Source: CAYPLH01 sp964411505 (lineage in GTDB: Bacteria; Bacillota; Clostridia; CAYPLH01; DUMO01). From it: a stretch of 64,000 nt of DNA. The position numbers and the translations under genes are program-made. Shown piece by piece: positions 54,511 to 62,864 of the stretch (positions are counted from its first letter, which is position 1; each line of letters begins with the position of its first letter). The notes beneath the pieces were generated by a model that saw nothing but the letters and a program-made list of their open reading frames with translations, did not search any database and had not been told where the DNA came from. The stretch covers positions 27,570 through 91,569 of the forward strand of contig CAYPLH010000010.1 of assembly GCA_964411505.1 (NCBI GenBank), given 5' to 3'.

Positions 54511-56982
54511 TTATACTCCCATCCTATTACGCCTTAACATCTCACCTGTAGTGAAATTAGCAATAGGTTTATGCCCTTTAAGTGGCAAAATTTTCTCATT
54601 GATTGCGTCCACAATCCATTCAGGTTGTGGAAAGAAATAATTTTCAAGTTCATGAGCCGGTGTTATCCAATTTCGTGCCCCCACTACAACAGGCGGGGCA
54701 TCAAGATAATCAAAAGCAAGCTCACTTATTGTCTGAGCCATATCCTTAAGATGCGAACCCCGCTCACAGGCATCGCTTGTTAGTAAAATCCTACCGGTTT
54801 TCTTAACTGATTCTATAACAATATCATAGTTAAAAGGTACTATAGAACGAGCATCAATGATTTCTGCTAAAAGCCCATATTTTTTCTCAAGTATTTGTGC
54901 AGCTTCCAAAGCCCTGTATAATGTAGCTCCTATAGTTAAAATTGTGATATCCGAGCCCTGCTGTTTGATATCTGGTTCACCTATGGGAATTTCATAGTAA
55001 CCTTCTGGCACACCTTCTTCATGGAATAATTCTCCTATATCATAAATTCTCTGACTTTCAAAGAACAAAACTGGATCAGAACCCATAAGTGCACTATTCA
55101 TTAATCCCTTTGCATCATAAGGAGTTACTGGAAAAACAACCTTTAGTCCAGGTATATGAGCAGCAAGAGATGTCCAATCCTGTGAGTGCTGTGCTCCATA
55201 TTTAGAGCCTACTGAAACTCTTAAAACCACCGGCATTTTAAGCAACCCTGCGCTCATAGCCTGCCATTTTGAGAGCTGATTAAAAATCTCATCTCCCGCT
55301 CGACCAAGAAAATCGCAATACATAAGCTCTGCTATAACTCTACCACCGCATAAGCCATAGCCTACTGCTGATCCAACTATTGCCCCTTCTGAAATGGGAG
55401 TGTTAAAAAGTCTATGATATGGAAGAGCTTCTGTTAAGCCTCTATAAACTGCAAAAGCCCCACCCCAGTCTCGATTTTCCTCACCAAAAGCAACAAGGGT
55501 AGGATCGGTATAAAATTTATCCAAAATAGCTTCAAAAATTGCATCTCTTAGCTGGAGTACACGGTTTTTTGATACCGGCTTACCATCAATAACTCCTACT
55601 CGTTCCTTTTTCTTTATTTGCAGCAGTCTAGGATTTTCTTCTTTTGAAATTATTACTTCGCATGGTCGGTCTTCCATTTTTTCAATCTTCAAATTAGAAA
55701 ACATAAGCTTTTCTATTTCATCAGGATTTTTGTTAATATCCATTCGAGGAGAGATTGAATCGTCAGTGGCAAGTTTGCAAATTCCAGTTATAAGCTCCTT
55801 TGCATCTTCCAGCATTTTAACAAATTCATGGTCGTGCGCTACACCAGCATTCACCAAATCTTTTCTGTATCTTATAAGCGGGTCATGCTCCTGCCATGCA
55901 TCAACTTCTTCCTTTGAACGATAACTTGAAGCATCCGAAGGTGAATGACCAGAATACCTGTATGTAAGAGTATCCAGTAGAACCGGTCCTTTTTTTTCTA
56001 AAAGTATTTTTTTCTTTCTCTTTATTGCATCAATAACAGCCAGTGGATTGTAACCATCAACTCTTTCTGAATGCATCTGATCAACATTTACACCTGCACC
56101 AACTCTTGCAAGTATTTCATAGCCCATGGTTTCACCAGCAGTCTGCCCACCCATACCATACTGATTGTTGAAAAAGTTGAATATTATGGGAAGACCTCCG
56201 TTATAGTCACCTTCCCATAGCTTTTTATATTGATCCATTGATGCCATGCACAAAGCTTCCCAAACCGGACCACACCCTAAAGAGGCATCTCCTATATTGG
56301 CTATAACAATACCTTTTTTACGGTTCACCTTTTTATAAAGTGCTGCTCCAGTAGCTATATCTGCAGAACCTCCAACTATAGCATTATTAGGGTATATACC
56401 AAAAGGCAGAAAAAAAGCATGCATTGAACCGCCAAGCCCCATGTTGAACCCTGTTGATCTTGCAAATATTTCTGCAAGGGTGCCATAAATTAAGAAATCA
56501 ATCGCAAGCTTTTTAATATCATTATTACTTTTCTGTCTGTTTTCTACTATCTTCAGTATTTTACCATCCAAATACTGCTCCATTATACACAAAAGCTTGC
56601 TATCGGGAATTTTCCGTATGGCTGAGAGACCCTTTGCAATAATCTCTCCATGGCTTCTATGAGAGCCAAAAATAAAATCATCCTCATCCAAAAGGTATGC
56701 CTGCCCCACCGCTGAGGCCTCCTGCCCTATAGAAAGGTGTGCAGGACCCGGATGATTATAGCTTATCCCATTATACTGACCTTGGGTCTTAATTGAATTG
56801 AGCATTGATTCAAATTCCCTGATAATAATCATATCTTGATAAATTCCGAGAAAATCATCTCTTGTAAAATTCTGCTTCTCGTCTTTAATGGATTTATCAT
56901 ACTGGTTCACAGGTATATCTTTGAATACTATTTTTCCCTTTGCCCTTACTACACTAGGATCTATGTATTGCGATTTTGGCAT
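54511..56982 (-). CDS. 2-oxoacid dehydrogenase E1, fused alpha and beta subunits
   Basis: This 823-residue thiamine-diphosphate enzyme decarboxylates a 2-oxo acid and passes the acyl group to lipoate on E2. Residues about 40-420 form the alpha part, with HRSHGEIIAKG, the ThDP motif GDASLGCGPVWEAL (231-) and NNQYGMGGQ. Residues about 480-823 form the beta part, with FGEENRDWGGAF and TPISEGAIVGSAVG, and the transketolase C-terminal domain. The alpha and beta chains are usually separate genes in acetoin/pyruvate complexes, so the fusion is notable. The substrate cannot be read from sequence. The start follows GGAGG. It lies 257 bp after the E3 gene, with repeats in the gap. Confidence 0.92.
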   Translation of the reverse strand: MPKSQYIDPSVVRAKGKIVFKDIPVNQYDKSIKDEKQNFTRDDFLGIYQDMIIIREFESMLNSIKTQGQYNGISYNHPGPAHLSIGQEASAVGQAYLLDEDDFIFGSHRSHGEIIAKGLSAIRKIPDSKLLCIMEQYLDGKILKIVENRQKSNNDIKKLAIDFLIYGTLAEIFARSTGFNMGLGGSMHAFFLPFGIYPNNAIVGGSADIATGAALYKKVNRKKGIVIANIGDASLGCGPVWEALCMASMDQYKKLWEGDYNGGLPIIFNFFNNQYGMGGQTAGETMGYEILARVGAGVNVDQMHSERVDGYNPLAVIDAIKRKKKILLEKKGPVLLDTLTYRYSGHSPSDASSYRSKEEVDAWQEHDPLIRYRKDLVNAGVAHDHEFVKMLEDAKELITGICKLATDDSISPRMDINKNPDEIEKLMFSNLKIEKMEDRPCEVIISKEENPRLLQIKKKERVGVIDGKPVSKNRVLQLRDAIFEAILDKFYTDPTLVAFGEENRDWGGAFAVYRGLTEALPYHRLFNTPISEGAIVGSAVGYGLCGGRVIAELMYCDFLGRAGDEIFNQLSKWQAMSAGLLKMPVVLRVSVGSKYGAQHSQDWTSLAAHIPGLKVVFPVTPYDAKGLMNSALMGSDPVLFFESQRIYDIGELFHEEGVPEGYYEIPIGEPDIKQQGSDITILTIGATLYRALEAAQILEKKYGLLAEIIDARSIVPFNYDIVIESVKKTGRILLTSDACERGSHLKDMAQTISELAFDYLDAPPVVVGARNWITPAHELENYFFPQPEWIVDAINEKILPLKGHKPIANFTTGEMLRRNRMGV

Positions 56983-57028
56983 CTTTTTCTCCTCCGGTTC
57001 TTGAAGATATTAATATTTTTAATAATCT

Positions 57029-57104
57029 GTGTATAGCAATGAAACAATTAGCTTTATTTTGCTTGAAAACCTCAAAATAATTACCTCGTTCTGTTTCTAC
57101 ATAC
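57029..57104. repeat. Family B repeat, core-deleted copy
   Basis: Both arms of the family B element are joined directly: left arm GTGTATAGCAATGAAACAAT up to GAAAACC, right arm TCAAAATAATTACC to TTTCTACATAC. The hairpin core present at 13780-13890 is absent. It lies between the E1 and E3 genes. Confidence 0.7.
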
Positions 57105-57110
57105 TTACCT

Positions 57111-57215
57111 TGTTATGATTGTTCCCCCAAAAGTAAGTTGAACACGCCTTCGCACACAATATATACTGCTGATTAAATCATTCGGACATTATATATTGTA
57201 TGTGAAGTTCAACAA
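57111..57215. repeat. Family A-like element with different core
   Basis: TTATGATTGTTCCCCCAAAA at 57112-57131 is the family A end. It is followed by an imperfect palindrome (TTGAAC ... ACACAATATATA ... TATATTGTATGTG ... GTTCAA, 57133-57215). Together with the family B copy it fills the E1-E3 gap, where no gene is seen. Confidence 0.55.
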
Positions 57216-57239
57216 TATGCTTTTTTGGTATTAATCATC

Positions 57240-58604
57240 TTATAACATAAATATGGCTTCACGTATTACTTCACAAACTGCGGGGTGCGGGAACACCAGC
57301 TGTTTAATGTCATCAATGCGAAGCTCTGTTTCAATCATAAATCCAGCTCCATATATAATCTCAGATGAATAGTTACCAATCATATGAACTCCGATCAATC
57401 TTTGATGCTTCTTCTCTACCAAGACCTTGCAAATTCCATCCCCGCCTTCGTTTTCAGCAAGAAATCTCCCGCTGTATCTCATGGAAACGCTTGCCTTTAC
57501 ATACTCAATCCCTTTTTTGCGTGCACTTTCTTCTGTTTCGCCTACTCCAGCCACTTCAGGGTTTGTGTAAATCACCGATGGTATTGCATTGTATCTGGCT
57601 ATATCATTTTTGCCCAAAATGTTGTTTATGCAAACCTCTGCCTGTCGGTAAGCCACATGGGCAAGCATGAATTTGCCTGTTACATCTCCCGCAGCATAAA
57701 TCCCCGGGATATTTGTCCTGCACCTTTCATCAATTCGTATTGACCTACCATCAGTATCAACACCAATTATATCAAGACCCAAATCATCTGTTACAGGCTT
57801 TCTGCCTATGCTAAGCAGAACCTTATCAGCTTCAACTGTAATTTTTTTGTCATCGGTTTCATATACGATATTGTCTTTTCCAATTTCAACAACTCTGCAA
57901 TTTAACCTAAAATCTACACCCTTTTTGGCATAACTCTTCATTAATAAATCCGAAATTTCTCTATCTGTGCTACCTGCAATGTGATCAAGCATTTCTATTA
58001 CAGTTACTTTACTTCCCACTGAATTGAAATAAGATGCCATCTCTAGTCCTATAACCCCGCCCCCTATTATCACCAGTGACTGAGGTATGTTTCTAATATC
58101 AAGAATTTCTCTATTTGTTAAAACAAAACCTTCCGAAAGACCTTCTAAAAGACCTGGTATAGGAGGAACAATAGGAGCTGAACCGGTAGCAATAATAACT
58201 TTTTCCCCAGTGTAAATTTCTTCACCAACACTTACAACAAACCCATCATCACTTTTCTCTTTTATGGTCGCAACACCTTCTACGACGGTCACACCATGCC
58301 TTTTCAGCTGCGCACGGATTCCTGCAGTTAATACTTTTACAGTTTTATTTTTTCTTTGCAAAACCTTCTTATGATTGTAAACTGTATTCTCATTAACCAC
58401 CCCATATTTTTCACCATGTTTAGAATAATCTAAAATTTTGGCAGATTGTAGTAAGGTTTTAGACGGTATACAACCTTCGTTGAGACACACACCACCAATA
58501 AATCTCTTTTCGGCAAGCAAGACACTCAAACCTGCCTGTCCTGCTCGTTCAGCTGCAAGATATCCAGCTGGTCCTCCCCCAATTACAATTAAATCATATT
58601 TCAT
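57240..58604 (-). CDS. Dihydrolipoyl dehydrogenase (E3)
   Basis: This 454-residue flavoprotein reoxidises dihydrolipoamide on E2 with NAD. The FAD loop is VIGGGPAGYLAAERAG, the redox disulfide is GGVCLNEGCIPSK (Cys40/Cys45), the NAD loop is IGGGVIGLEMA, the second FAD region is GIYAAGDVTG, and the catalytic His-Pro lies in VFPHPAVCEVI. It has normal length and no extra lipoyl domain. It begins 17 bp after the E2 gene, and its start has GGAGG 11 nt upstream. It serves the same complex as the flanking E2 and E1. Confidence 0.96.
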   Translation of the reverse strand: MKYDLIVIGGGPAGYLAAERAGQAGLSVLLAEKRFIGGVCLNEGCIPSKTLLQSAKILDYSKHGEKYGVVNENTVYNHKKVLQRKNKTVKVLTAGIRAQLKRHGVTVVEGVATIKEKSDDGFVVSVGEEIYTGEKVIIATGSAPIVPPIPGLLEGLSEGFVLTNREILDIRNIPQSLVIIGGGVIGLEMASYFNSVGSKVTVIEMLDHIAGSTDREISDLLMKSYAKKGVDFRLNCRVVEIGKDNIVYETDDKKITVEADKVLLSIGRKPVTDDLGLDIIGVDTDGRSIRIDERCRTNIPGIYAAGDVTGKFMLAHVAYRQAEVCINNILGKNDIARYNAIPSVIYTNPEVAGVGETEESARKKGIEYVKASVSMRYSGRFLAENEGGDGICKVLVEKKHQRLIGVHMIGNYSSEIIYGAGFMIETELRIDDIKQLVFPHPAVCEVIREAIFML

Positions 58605-58621
58605 GAGAGATAATTCCTCCT

Positions 58622-60034
58622 TTACTCTGCTAACAAAATAGTAAAATTCTCTAGGTTCAATTTAAGTTCCTTAAGAAACCTTGCTGCAGCTGCGCCATCT
58701 AAAGCCCTGTGATCAAATGTGAGCGATAATCCCATTGCTGGATAATATTCATAAGAGTCACCTACTTCTCTTACCTTTTGCGTTATTGTGTTTACCCCTA
58801 GAATACCTGTCTGTGGAGGATTAAGAATCGGAGTAAAGGATTCTATATCAAGCGTACCAAGATTTGTAACAGTAAATGTTCCTCCTTTAAGCAAATCAGG
58901 ATTAATAGTACCTTTTCTGCTCATTTCTATAAGTGATTTAACCTCATAAGAAATACTACTGAGTGATTTTAAATCAGCATCATATACAGTCGGTACCATA
59001 AGACCTCTTTCGGTATCAGTTGCTACCCCTAAATGTACATTAGTGTAGACACGAATCCTGTCATCAATATAATGAGCGTTTAGGTATTTATGCTTTACAA
59101 GCGTTCTCGAAACCGCATAAAGTATAATATCATTCAGTGTTATATTAGCTATGTCAGATATTTCTCTGTATTTTTTTATCTGTTCTCTATATTTAAGAAT
59201 TGTGGTTGCATCAAAAGAACTATTTAATGTAAGTTGTGCAGAGTTCGAAAGAGATTCGTGCATGGTTCTTGCTATTACTTTTCTAATTCCAGATAGTTTA
59301 ATATCTTCATATTCGGAAGATGATTTTAAAAGAGCAACTTCATCATTTGAACTGGTAGCGATTGCATCCACTGGCTTTTCAGACACTCGTGATAGTACAC
59401 TGCTTTTTATATCACTTACCGTCAATCTACCACCTAGTCCTGTACCAGATTGTATACTAACCTGAGAGTTCATATAATCAACCCTTGCTGCAGGAGTTAA
59501 AACTATTCCATTCGCCTTAGCATTTAAAATATCTCTTTCAATTATTCTACCATCAGGTCCTGTTGGTGTAACCAATCTGTAATCAACACCACTTTTTTGA
59601 GCATAATTTTTTGCTCTAGGAGATATTTTTATATGTGTATCGCTATCCTCAATAAAGGACTTTTTGTTAACGCTGCTTTCAAAACCTTCAAAAGCAGGCT
59701 CTGATTTGTCATTTTGTAAAGAAGCATCATGTTCATCCACTTTTTGTTGACTGGATGTGTTTTCATGCGAAGAATCATATTTTTCTATACTCTCTCCTTC
59801 TTCACCTATTATACAAACGTTACTCAAAACAGGAACATCATCATCTTCTTCAAAAAATATTTCTAAAAGCACGCCATCTACTGCAGCTTCTTCTTCAAAC
59901 GCGGCTTTATCTGTTTCATACGAAAAAAGCACATCGCCAGTTTTAACAATATCGCCCTTTTTCTTGTGCCACTTAGAAATAATGCAGCTTTCTACCGATT
60001 GACCCTGTCGAGGCATAATTACTGGAGTTGCCAT
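58622..60034 (-). CDS. 2-oxoacid dehydrogenase E2, lipoyl acyltransferase
   Basis: This 470-residue core enzyme takes the acyl group from E1 on its lipoyl arm and transfers it to CoA. The lipoyl domain (1-80) has Lys43 in YETDKAAFE. Two consecutive E3-binding-like motifs follow: SPRAKNYAQKSGVD...GPDGRIIERDI (about 137-170) and TPAARVDY...GLGGRLTVSDI (about 178-212). The catalytic domain (about 240-470) ends with the HRALDGAAAARFL active site. Most E2 proteins have one binding domain, so the doubling is unusual. The start follows a GGGGGG tract. It is the first gene of the complex, with a good promoter at 60101-60129. Confidence 0.95.
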   Translation of the reverse strand: MATPVIMPRQGQSVESCIISKWHKKKGDIVKTGDVLFSYETDKAAFEEEAAVDGVLLEIFFEEDDDVPVLSNVCIIGEEGESIEKYDSSHENTSSQQKVDEHDASLQNDKSEPAFEGFESSVNKKSFIEDSDTHIKISPRAKNYAQKSGVDYRLVTPTGPDGRIIERDILNAKANGIVLTPAARVDYMNSQVSIQSGTGLGGRLTVSDIKSSVLSRVSEKPVDAIATSSNDEVALLKSSSEYEDIKLSGIRKVIARTMHESLSNSAQLTLNSSFDATTILKYREQIKKYREISDIANITLNDIILYAVSRTLVKHKYLNAHYIDDRIRVYTNVHLGVATDTERGLMVPTVYDADLKSLSSISYEVKSLIEMSRKGTINPDLLKGGTFTVTNLGTLDIESFTPILNPPQTGILGVNTITQKVREVGDSYEYYPAMGLSLTFDHRALDGAAAARFLKELKLNLENFTILLAE

Positions 60035-60100
60035 TAACTCTTCCCCCCATGTTGTAAACGCATTTCATTATATTGTTAGTTTCTTTCATTTTCACGTCAA

Positions 60101-60129
60101 ATTCTATCACCGTATTTCTTCGTTGTCAA
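60101..60129 (-). promoter_or_regulatory. Predicted sigma-A promoter for E2-E3-E1 operon
   Basis: On the minus strand, a perfect TTGACA (60129-60124) and TAGAAT (60106-60101) are 17 bp apart, 66 bp before the E2 start. Its location opposite the promoter at 60252 makes the 290-bp divergent spacer (60035-60324) the probable DeoR control region. Confidence 0.75.
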
Positions 60130-60251
60130 ACATTTTTTCTCTTATGCGATATTTTTTTAACTATTTTATCATTAACTTTTTTGTTATACAACTGATTAAA
60201 CTTAGTTAAATTAAGCCTCTATTGCACTTTGTGCTGTATGAATACTAGCTA

Positions 60252-60280
60252 TTGCCATACCAAATATAAAATGTTATAAT
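60252..60280 (+). promoter_or_regulatory. Predicted sigma-A promoter for divergent dehydrogenase
   Basis: TTGCCA (60252-60257) and a perfect TATAAT (60275-60280) are 17 bp apart, 44 bp before ATG 60325. Confidence 0.75.
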
Positions 60281-60324
60281 GTTACACGGCTTGTTAATTC
60301 TTATATGTAAAGGTGTTGTCATTT

Positions 60325-61590
60325 ATGAAAACTAAAGCAGTAAGATTATATGGTAAAATGGACTTAAGGTTGGAGGAATTTGAACTTCCACCACTTAAAG
60401 ATGATGAAATCCTTGCAAGGATTGTTTCAGACAGTATTTGCATGTCATCATATAAAGCTTCTGTTCAAGGTGCTAATCACAAAAGAGTACCTAATGATGT
60501 TGATAAAAATCCTATTATAATAGGTCATGAGTTTTGTGGCGAAATAATAGAGGTTGGGGAAAAATGGAGAGATAAGTATACTAAGGGTAGTAAGTTTGCA
60601 ATTCAACCAGCGATAAACGAAAAAAGCAATCCTTACGCCGCACCTGGCTACTCCTTCCAGTACATAGGCGGAAGTGCCACTTACATTATAATTCCCAATA
60701 CTGTAATAGAGCATGGCTGTCTGCTTGACTATAAAGGCAAAGCTTTCTATCACGGTTCACTTGCTGAGCCTATGTCATGTATAGTAGGCGCATTCCACGC
60801 AAGCTATCATACAACCGCAGGAAGCTATGTACATGATATGGGCATAAAAAAAGGAGGCAATCTTGCTATATTAGCCGGTGCCGGTCCAATGGGGATTGGT
60901 GCAATTGATTATGCCGTTCATTGCGACAGAAGACCTGGGCTTATTGTTGTGACTGATATAGATGATGGTCGCCTCAATCGTGCTGCATCTATATATACAC
61001 CTGAAGATGCCAAAAAGTATGGTGTTACTCTTAAATATGTCAACACTTCACAATATGAAAATGCTACCGAATATCTTATTTCACTGACTGGCGAAAAAGG
61101 TTATGACGATGTTTTTGTTTTTGCTCCTGTAAAACAGGTTGTTGAGCAGGCTGATACTATATTAGGACAAGATGGATGTTTGAACTTTTTTGCAGGTCCT
61201 ACCAATCCCGAATTTTCTGCAAGCTTAAATTTTTATAATGTACACTATGGTTCTACTCATATTGTAGGAACTAGTGGTGGTAATACAGATGATATGCTGG
61301 AGTCTCTCCAATTAATGGAAAAAGGGATTATTGACCCCTCCTCTATGATAACGCATGTGGGTGGACTTAACAGCGTTATAGAAACAACTTTAAATCTTCC
61401 AAAAATACCTGGTGGAAAAAAGCTTATATACACAAACATTGATATGGAGCTTACAGCATTGACCGAATTCAAAGACAAAGGAAAGAACAATACACTGTTT
61501 AAAGAGCTTTCAAATATAGTAGAACGCAACAACGGTTTATGGTGTAAAGAAGCAGAGAAGTATCTATTAGCTAATGCAAAACCGATATAG
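60325..61590 (+). CDS. Zinc-binding dehydrogenase, L-sorbose-1-phosphate reductase (SorE)-like
   Basis: This 421-residue medium-chain dehydrogenase resembles SorE, which reduces L-sorbose 1-phosphate to sorbitol 6-phosphate. The N-terminal catalytic domain has the zinc-site stretch IIIGHEFCGEIIEVGEKW, and the cofactor loop is LAGAGPMGIGAIDYA. The length is well above ordinary alcohol dehydrogenases (about 350) and fits SorE, with SMITHVGGLNSV near the C-terminus. ATG 60325 has AAAGGTG upstream. It is divergent from the 2-oxoacid dehydrogenase operon and pairs functionally with the SrlD-like SDR at 52735. The true substrate in this organism is unknown. Confidence 0.86.
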   Translation: MKTKAVRLYGKMDLRLEEFELPPLKDDEILARIVSDSICMSSYKASVQGANHKRVPNDVDKNPIIIGHEFCGEIIEVGEKWRDKYTKGSKFAIQPAINEKSNPYAAPGYSFQYIGGSATYIIIPNTVIEHGCLLDYKGKAFYHGSLAEPMSCIVGAFHASYHTTAGSYVHDMGIKKGGNLAILAGAGPMGIGAIDYAVHCDRRPGLIVVTDIDDGRLNRAASIYTPEDAKKYGVTLKYVNTSQYENATEYLISLTGEKGYDDVFVFAPVKQVVEQADTILGQDGCLNFFAGPTNPEFSASLNFYNVHYGSTHIVGTSGGNTDDMLESLQLMEKGIIDPSSMITHVGGLNSVIETTLNLPKIPGGKKLIYTNIDMELTALTEFKDKGKNNTLFKELSNIVERNNGLWCKEAEKYLLANAKPI

Positions 61591-61610
61591 TTTTGCAGTC
61601 TACAGGTAGC

Positions 61611-61670
61611 CAAAAAGATATAACTGTGCTATGTTTGCAAACATTATCAAAATGCAGCTTAGAGATGTAT
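61611..61670. repeat. Family C repeat copy
   Basis: GATATAACTGTGCTATGTTT and TCAAAATGCAGCTTAGAGAT align with about 80% identity to 62582-62638. It lies between the SorE-like gene and the thiamine riboswitch. Confidence 0.65.
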
Positions 61671-61701
61671 AAGAATTACCATTTACTTTTTTAAATTATC
61701 A

Positions 61702-61730
61702 TTGACATTATGAATAGATTGTATTAGCAT
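61702..61730 (+). promoter_or_regulatory. Predicted sigma-A promoter for thiT
   Basis: A perfect TTGACA (61702-61707) lies 17 bp before TAGCAT (61725-61730), upstream of the riboswitch. Confidence 0.5.
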
Positions 61731-61751
61731 TTGTATTAATGAATATAATAA

Positions 61752-61845
61752 AACCCGGGGAGTTGGATTAACCGACTGAGAGGAAGCTGATATGACTTCG
61801 ACCCGTTGAACCTGATCTGGGTAATTCCAGCGGAGGTAGCATATT
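61752..61845 (+). promoter_or_regulatory. TPP (thi-box) riboswitch
   Basis: The conserved thiamine-pyrophosphate aptamer is fully readable: CGGGG near 61756, ACTGAGAGG at 61773-61783, GACCCGTTGAACCTGATCTG at 61800-61819 and GGTAATTCCAGCGGAGGTAG from 61820. A terminator follows at 61863, so TPP binding should stop transcription of the thiamine transporter gene. Confidence 0.97.
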
Positions 61846-61862
61846 TTCTATGGATTATTTTG

Positions 61863-61892
61863 CCCTTTATCAGGTTTGATAAAGGGTTTTTT
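61863..61892 (+). terminator. Riboswitch-controlled terminator
   Basis: CCCTTTATC (61863-61871) and GATAAAGGG (61878-61886) form a stem followed by TTTTTT, placed just after the TPP aptamer and before thiT. Confidence 0.92.
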
Positions 61893-61959
61893 ATTTAGTG
61901 CATTAAACGGAGTCCATATATCTACTCCATATTACCTATTAAGAAAGGATTGTTATTCA

Positions 61960-62487
61960 ATGAAAAATCAAAACACGAGAATGCTTACTGAAGCAGGACT
62001 AATGATCGCAATTGCACAAATTTTGAGTTATCTATCCATATTTGAAATGCCTGCAGGTGGTTCTGTTACACCAGGATCAATGATACCAATTATGATTTTT
62101 GCTATCAGGTGGGGGGCAAAAAAAGGCCTACTTACAGGTGCTGTTTATGGAATGCTTCAATTCATACTTGGTCCAAAGTGGTCATTTCATCCTGTATCAA
62201 TAATTTTTGATTATCCAGTTGCATTTGCTTTTATTGGACTTGCTGGTTTGTTCAGAAGTTCAATCAAGGGTATAACCCTAGGAACAATTTTGGGGATATT
62301 AGGAAGGTTTTCATGCCATGTGCTTTCAGGCGTAGTTGTTTTTGCAAGCTCCGCTCCCGAAAGTCAGCATCCGCTGGTTTATTCAATCATATACAATGGA
62401 ACATTCCTGTTGCCTGAGCTGGCAATATCATTGCTTATAATACTGCCACTTGTCCATAGCACCAAAATCAACCAAAAAATACAATAG
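61960..62487 (+). CDS. thiT: Energy-coupling-factor thiamine transporter ThiT
   Basis: This 175-residue membrane protein is the thiamine-specific S component of an ECF transporter. It has about six helices and the family features MLTEAGLMIAIA, MIPIMIFAIRWGAKKG and the GPKWSFHPVSIIFDYP stretch that contributes to thiamine binding. ATG 61960 follows GAAAGGA. An upstream frame starting at 61876 would begin inside the terminator and is rejected. Expression is controlled by the TPP riboswitch. The ECF ATPase and T component are not in this window. Thiamine supply fits the ThDP-dependent E1 encoded nearby, though that link is only suggestive. Confidence 0.95.
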   Translation: MKNQNTRMLTEAGLMIAIAQILSYLSIFEMPAGGSVTPGSMIPIMIFAIRWGAKKGLLTGAVYGMLQFILGPKWSFHPVSIIFDYPVAFAFIGLAGLFRSSIKGITLGTILGILGRFSCHVLSGVVVFASSAPESQHPLVYSIIYNGTFLLPELAISLLIILPLVHSTKINQKIQ

Positions 62488-62579
62488 CTCAATTAGGAAA
62501 TAAAATGTACACATCTGATGGGCATACTATTTTATTTGGTTTCCATAGACACACATAAAGAGTTATTGCACAGCTAGCT

Positions 62580-62681
62580 AAAGAGATATAACTTTCGCAA
62601 TGTTAGGAAACATTAGCAAAATGCAGCTTAGAGATGATTGCTCATTTAATATGTTTGAGCTACCTCTGAATAGTAACTTAA
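62580..62681. repeat. Family C repeat, longest copy
   Basis: This copy of about 100 bp starts AAAGAGATATAACTTTCGCA, contains AATGCAGCTTAGAGATGATT and ends CTCTGAATAGTAACTT. Parts recur at 33184, 39941, 50992 and 61611. It lies in the 377-bp gap between thiT and the zinc-ribbon gene, where no other gene is evident. Confidence 0.65.
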
Positions 62682-62864
62682 AAACAATTGGGAAATAATT
62701 TATTTTTTATATTACTTGCTTATTTTTAACATCTGTGATACAGTTATTTTGCTATTCTATATTTAGCAAGGGATTAAAAGGTTTTGAGCTATATACTCTT
62801 TAATTTTTTAGGAGCGATGAGTCAAGAATCAGTTTAATCCAATAAATTAAGGAGGTATATAGAT

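Noticed and set aside
61876..61959. Upstream extension of ThiT
   Set aside because: It would begin within the riboswitch terminator, and the ATG at 61960 has its own ribosome site.
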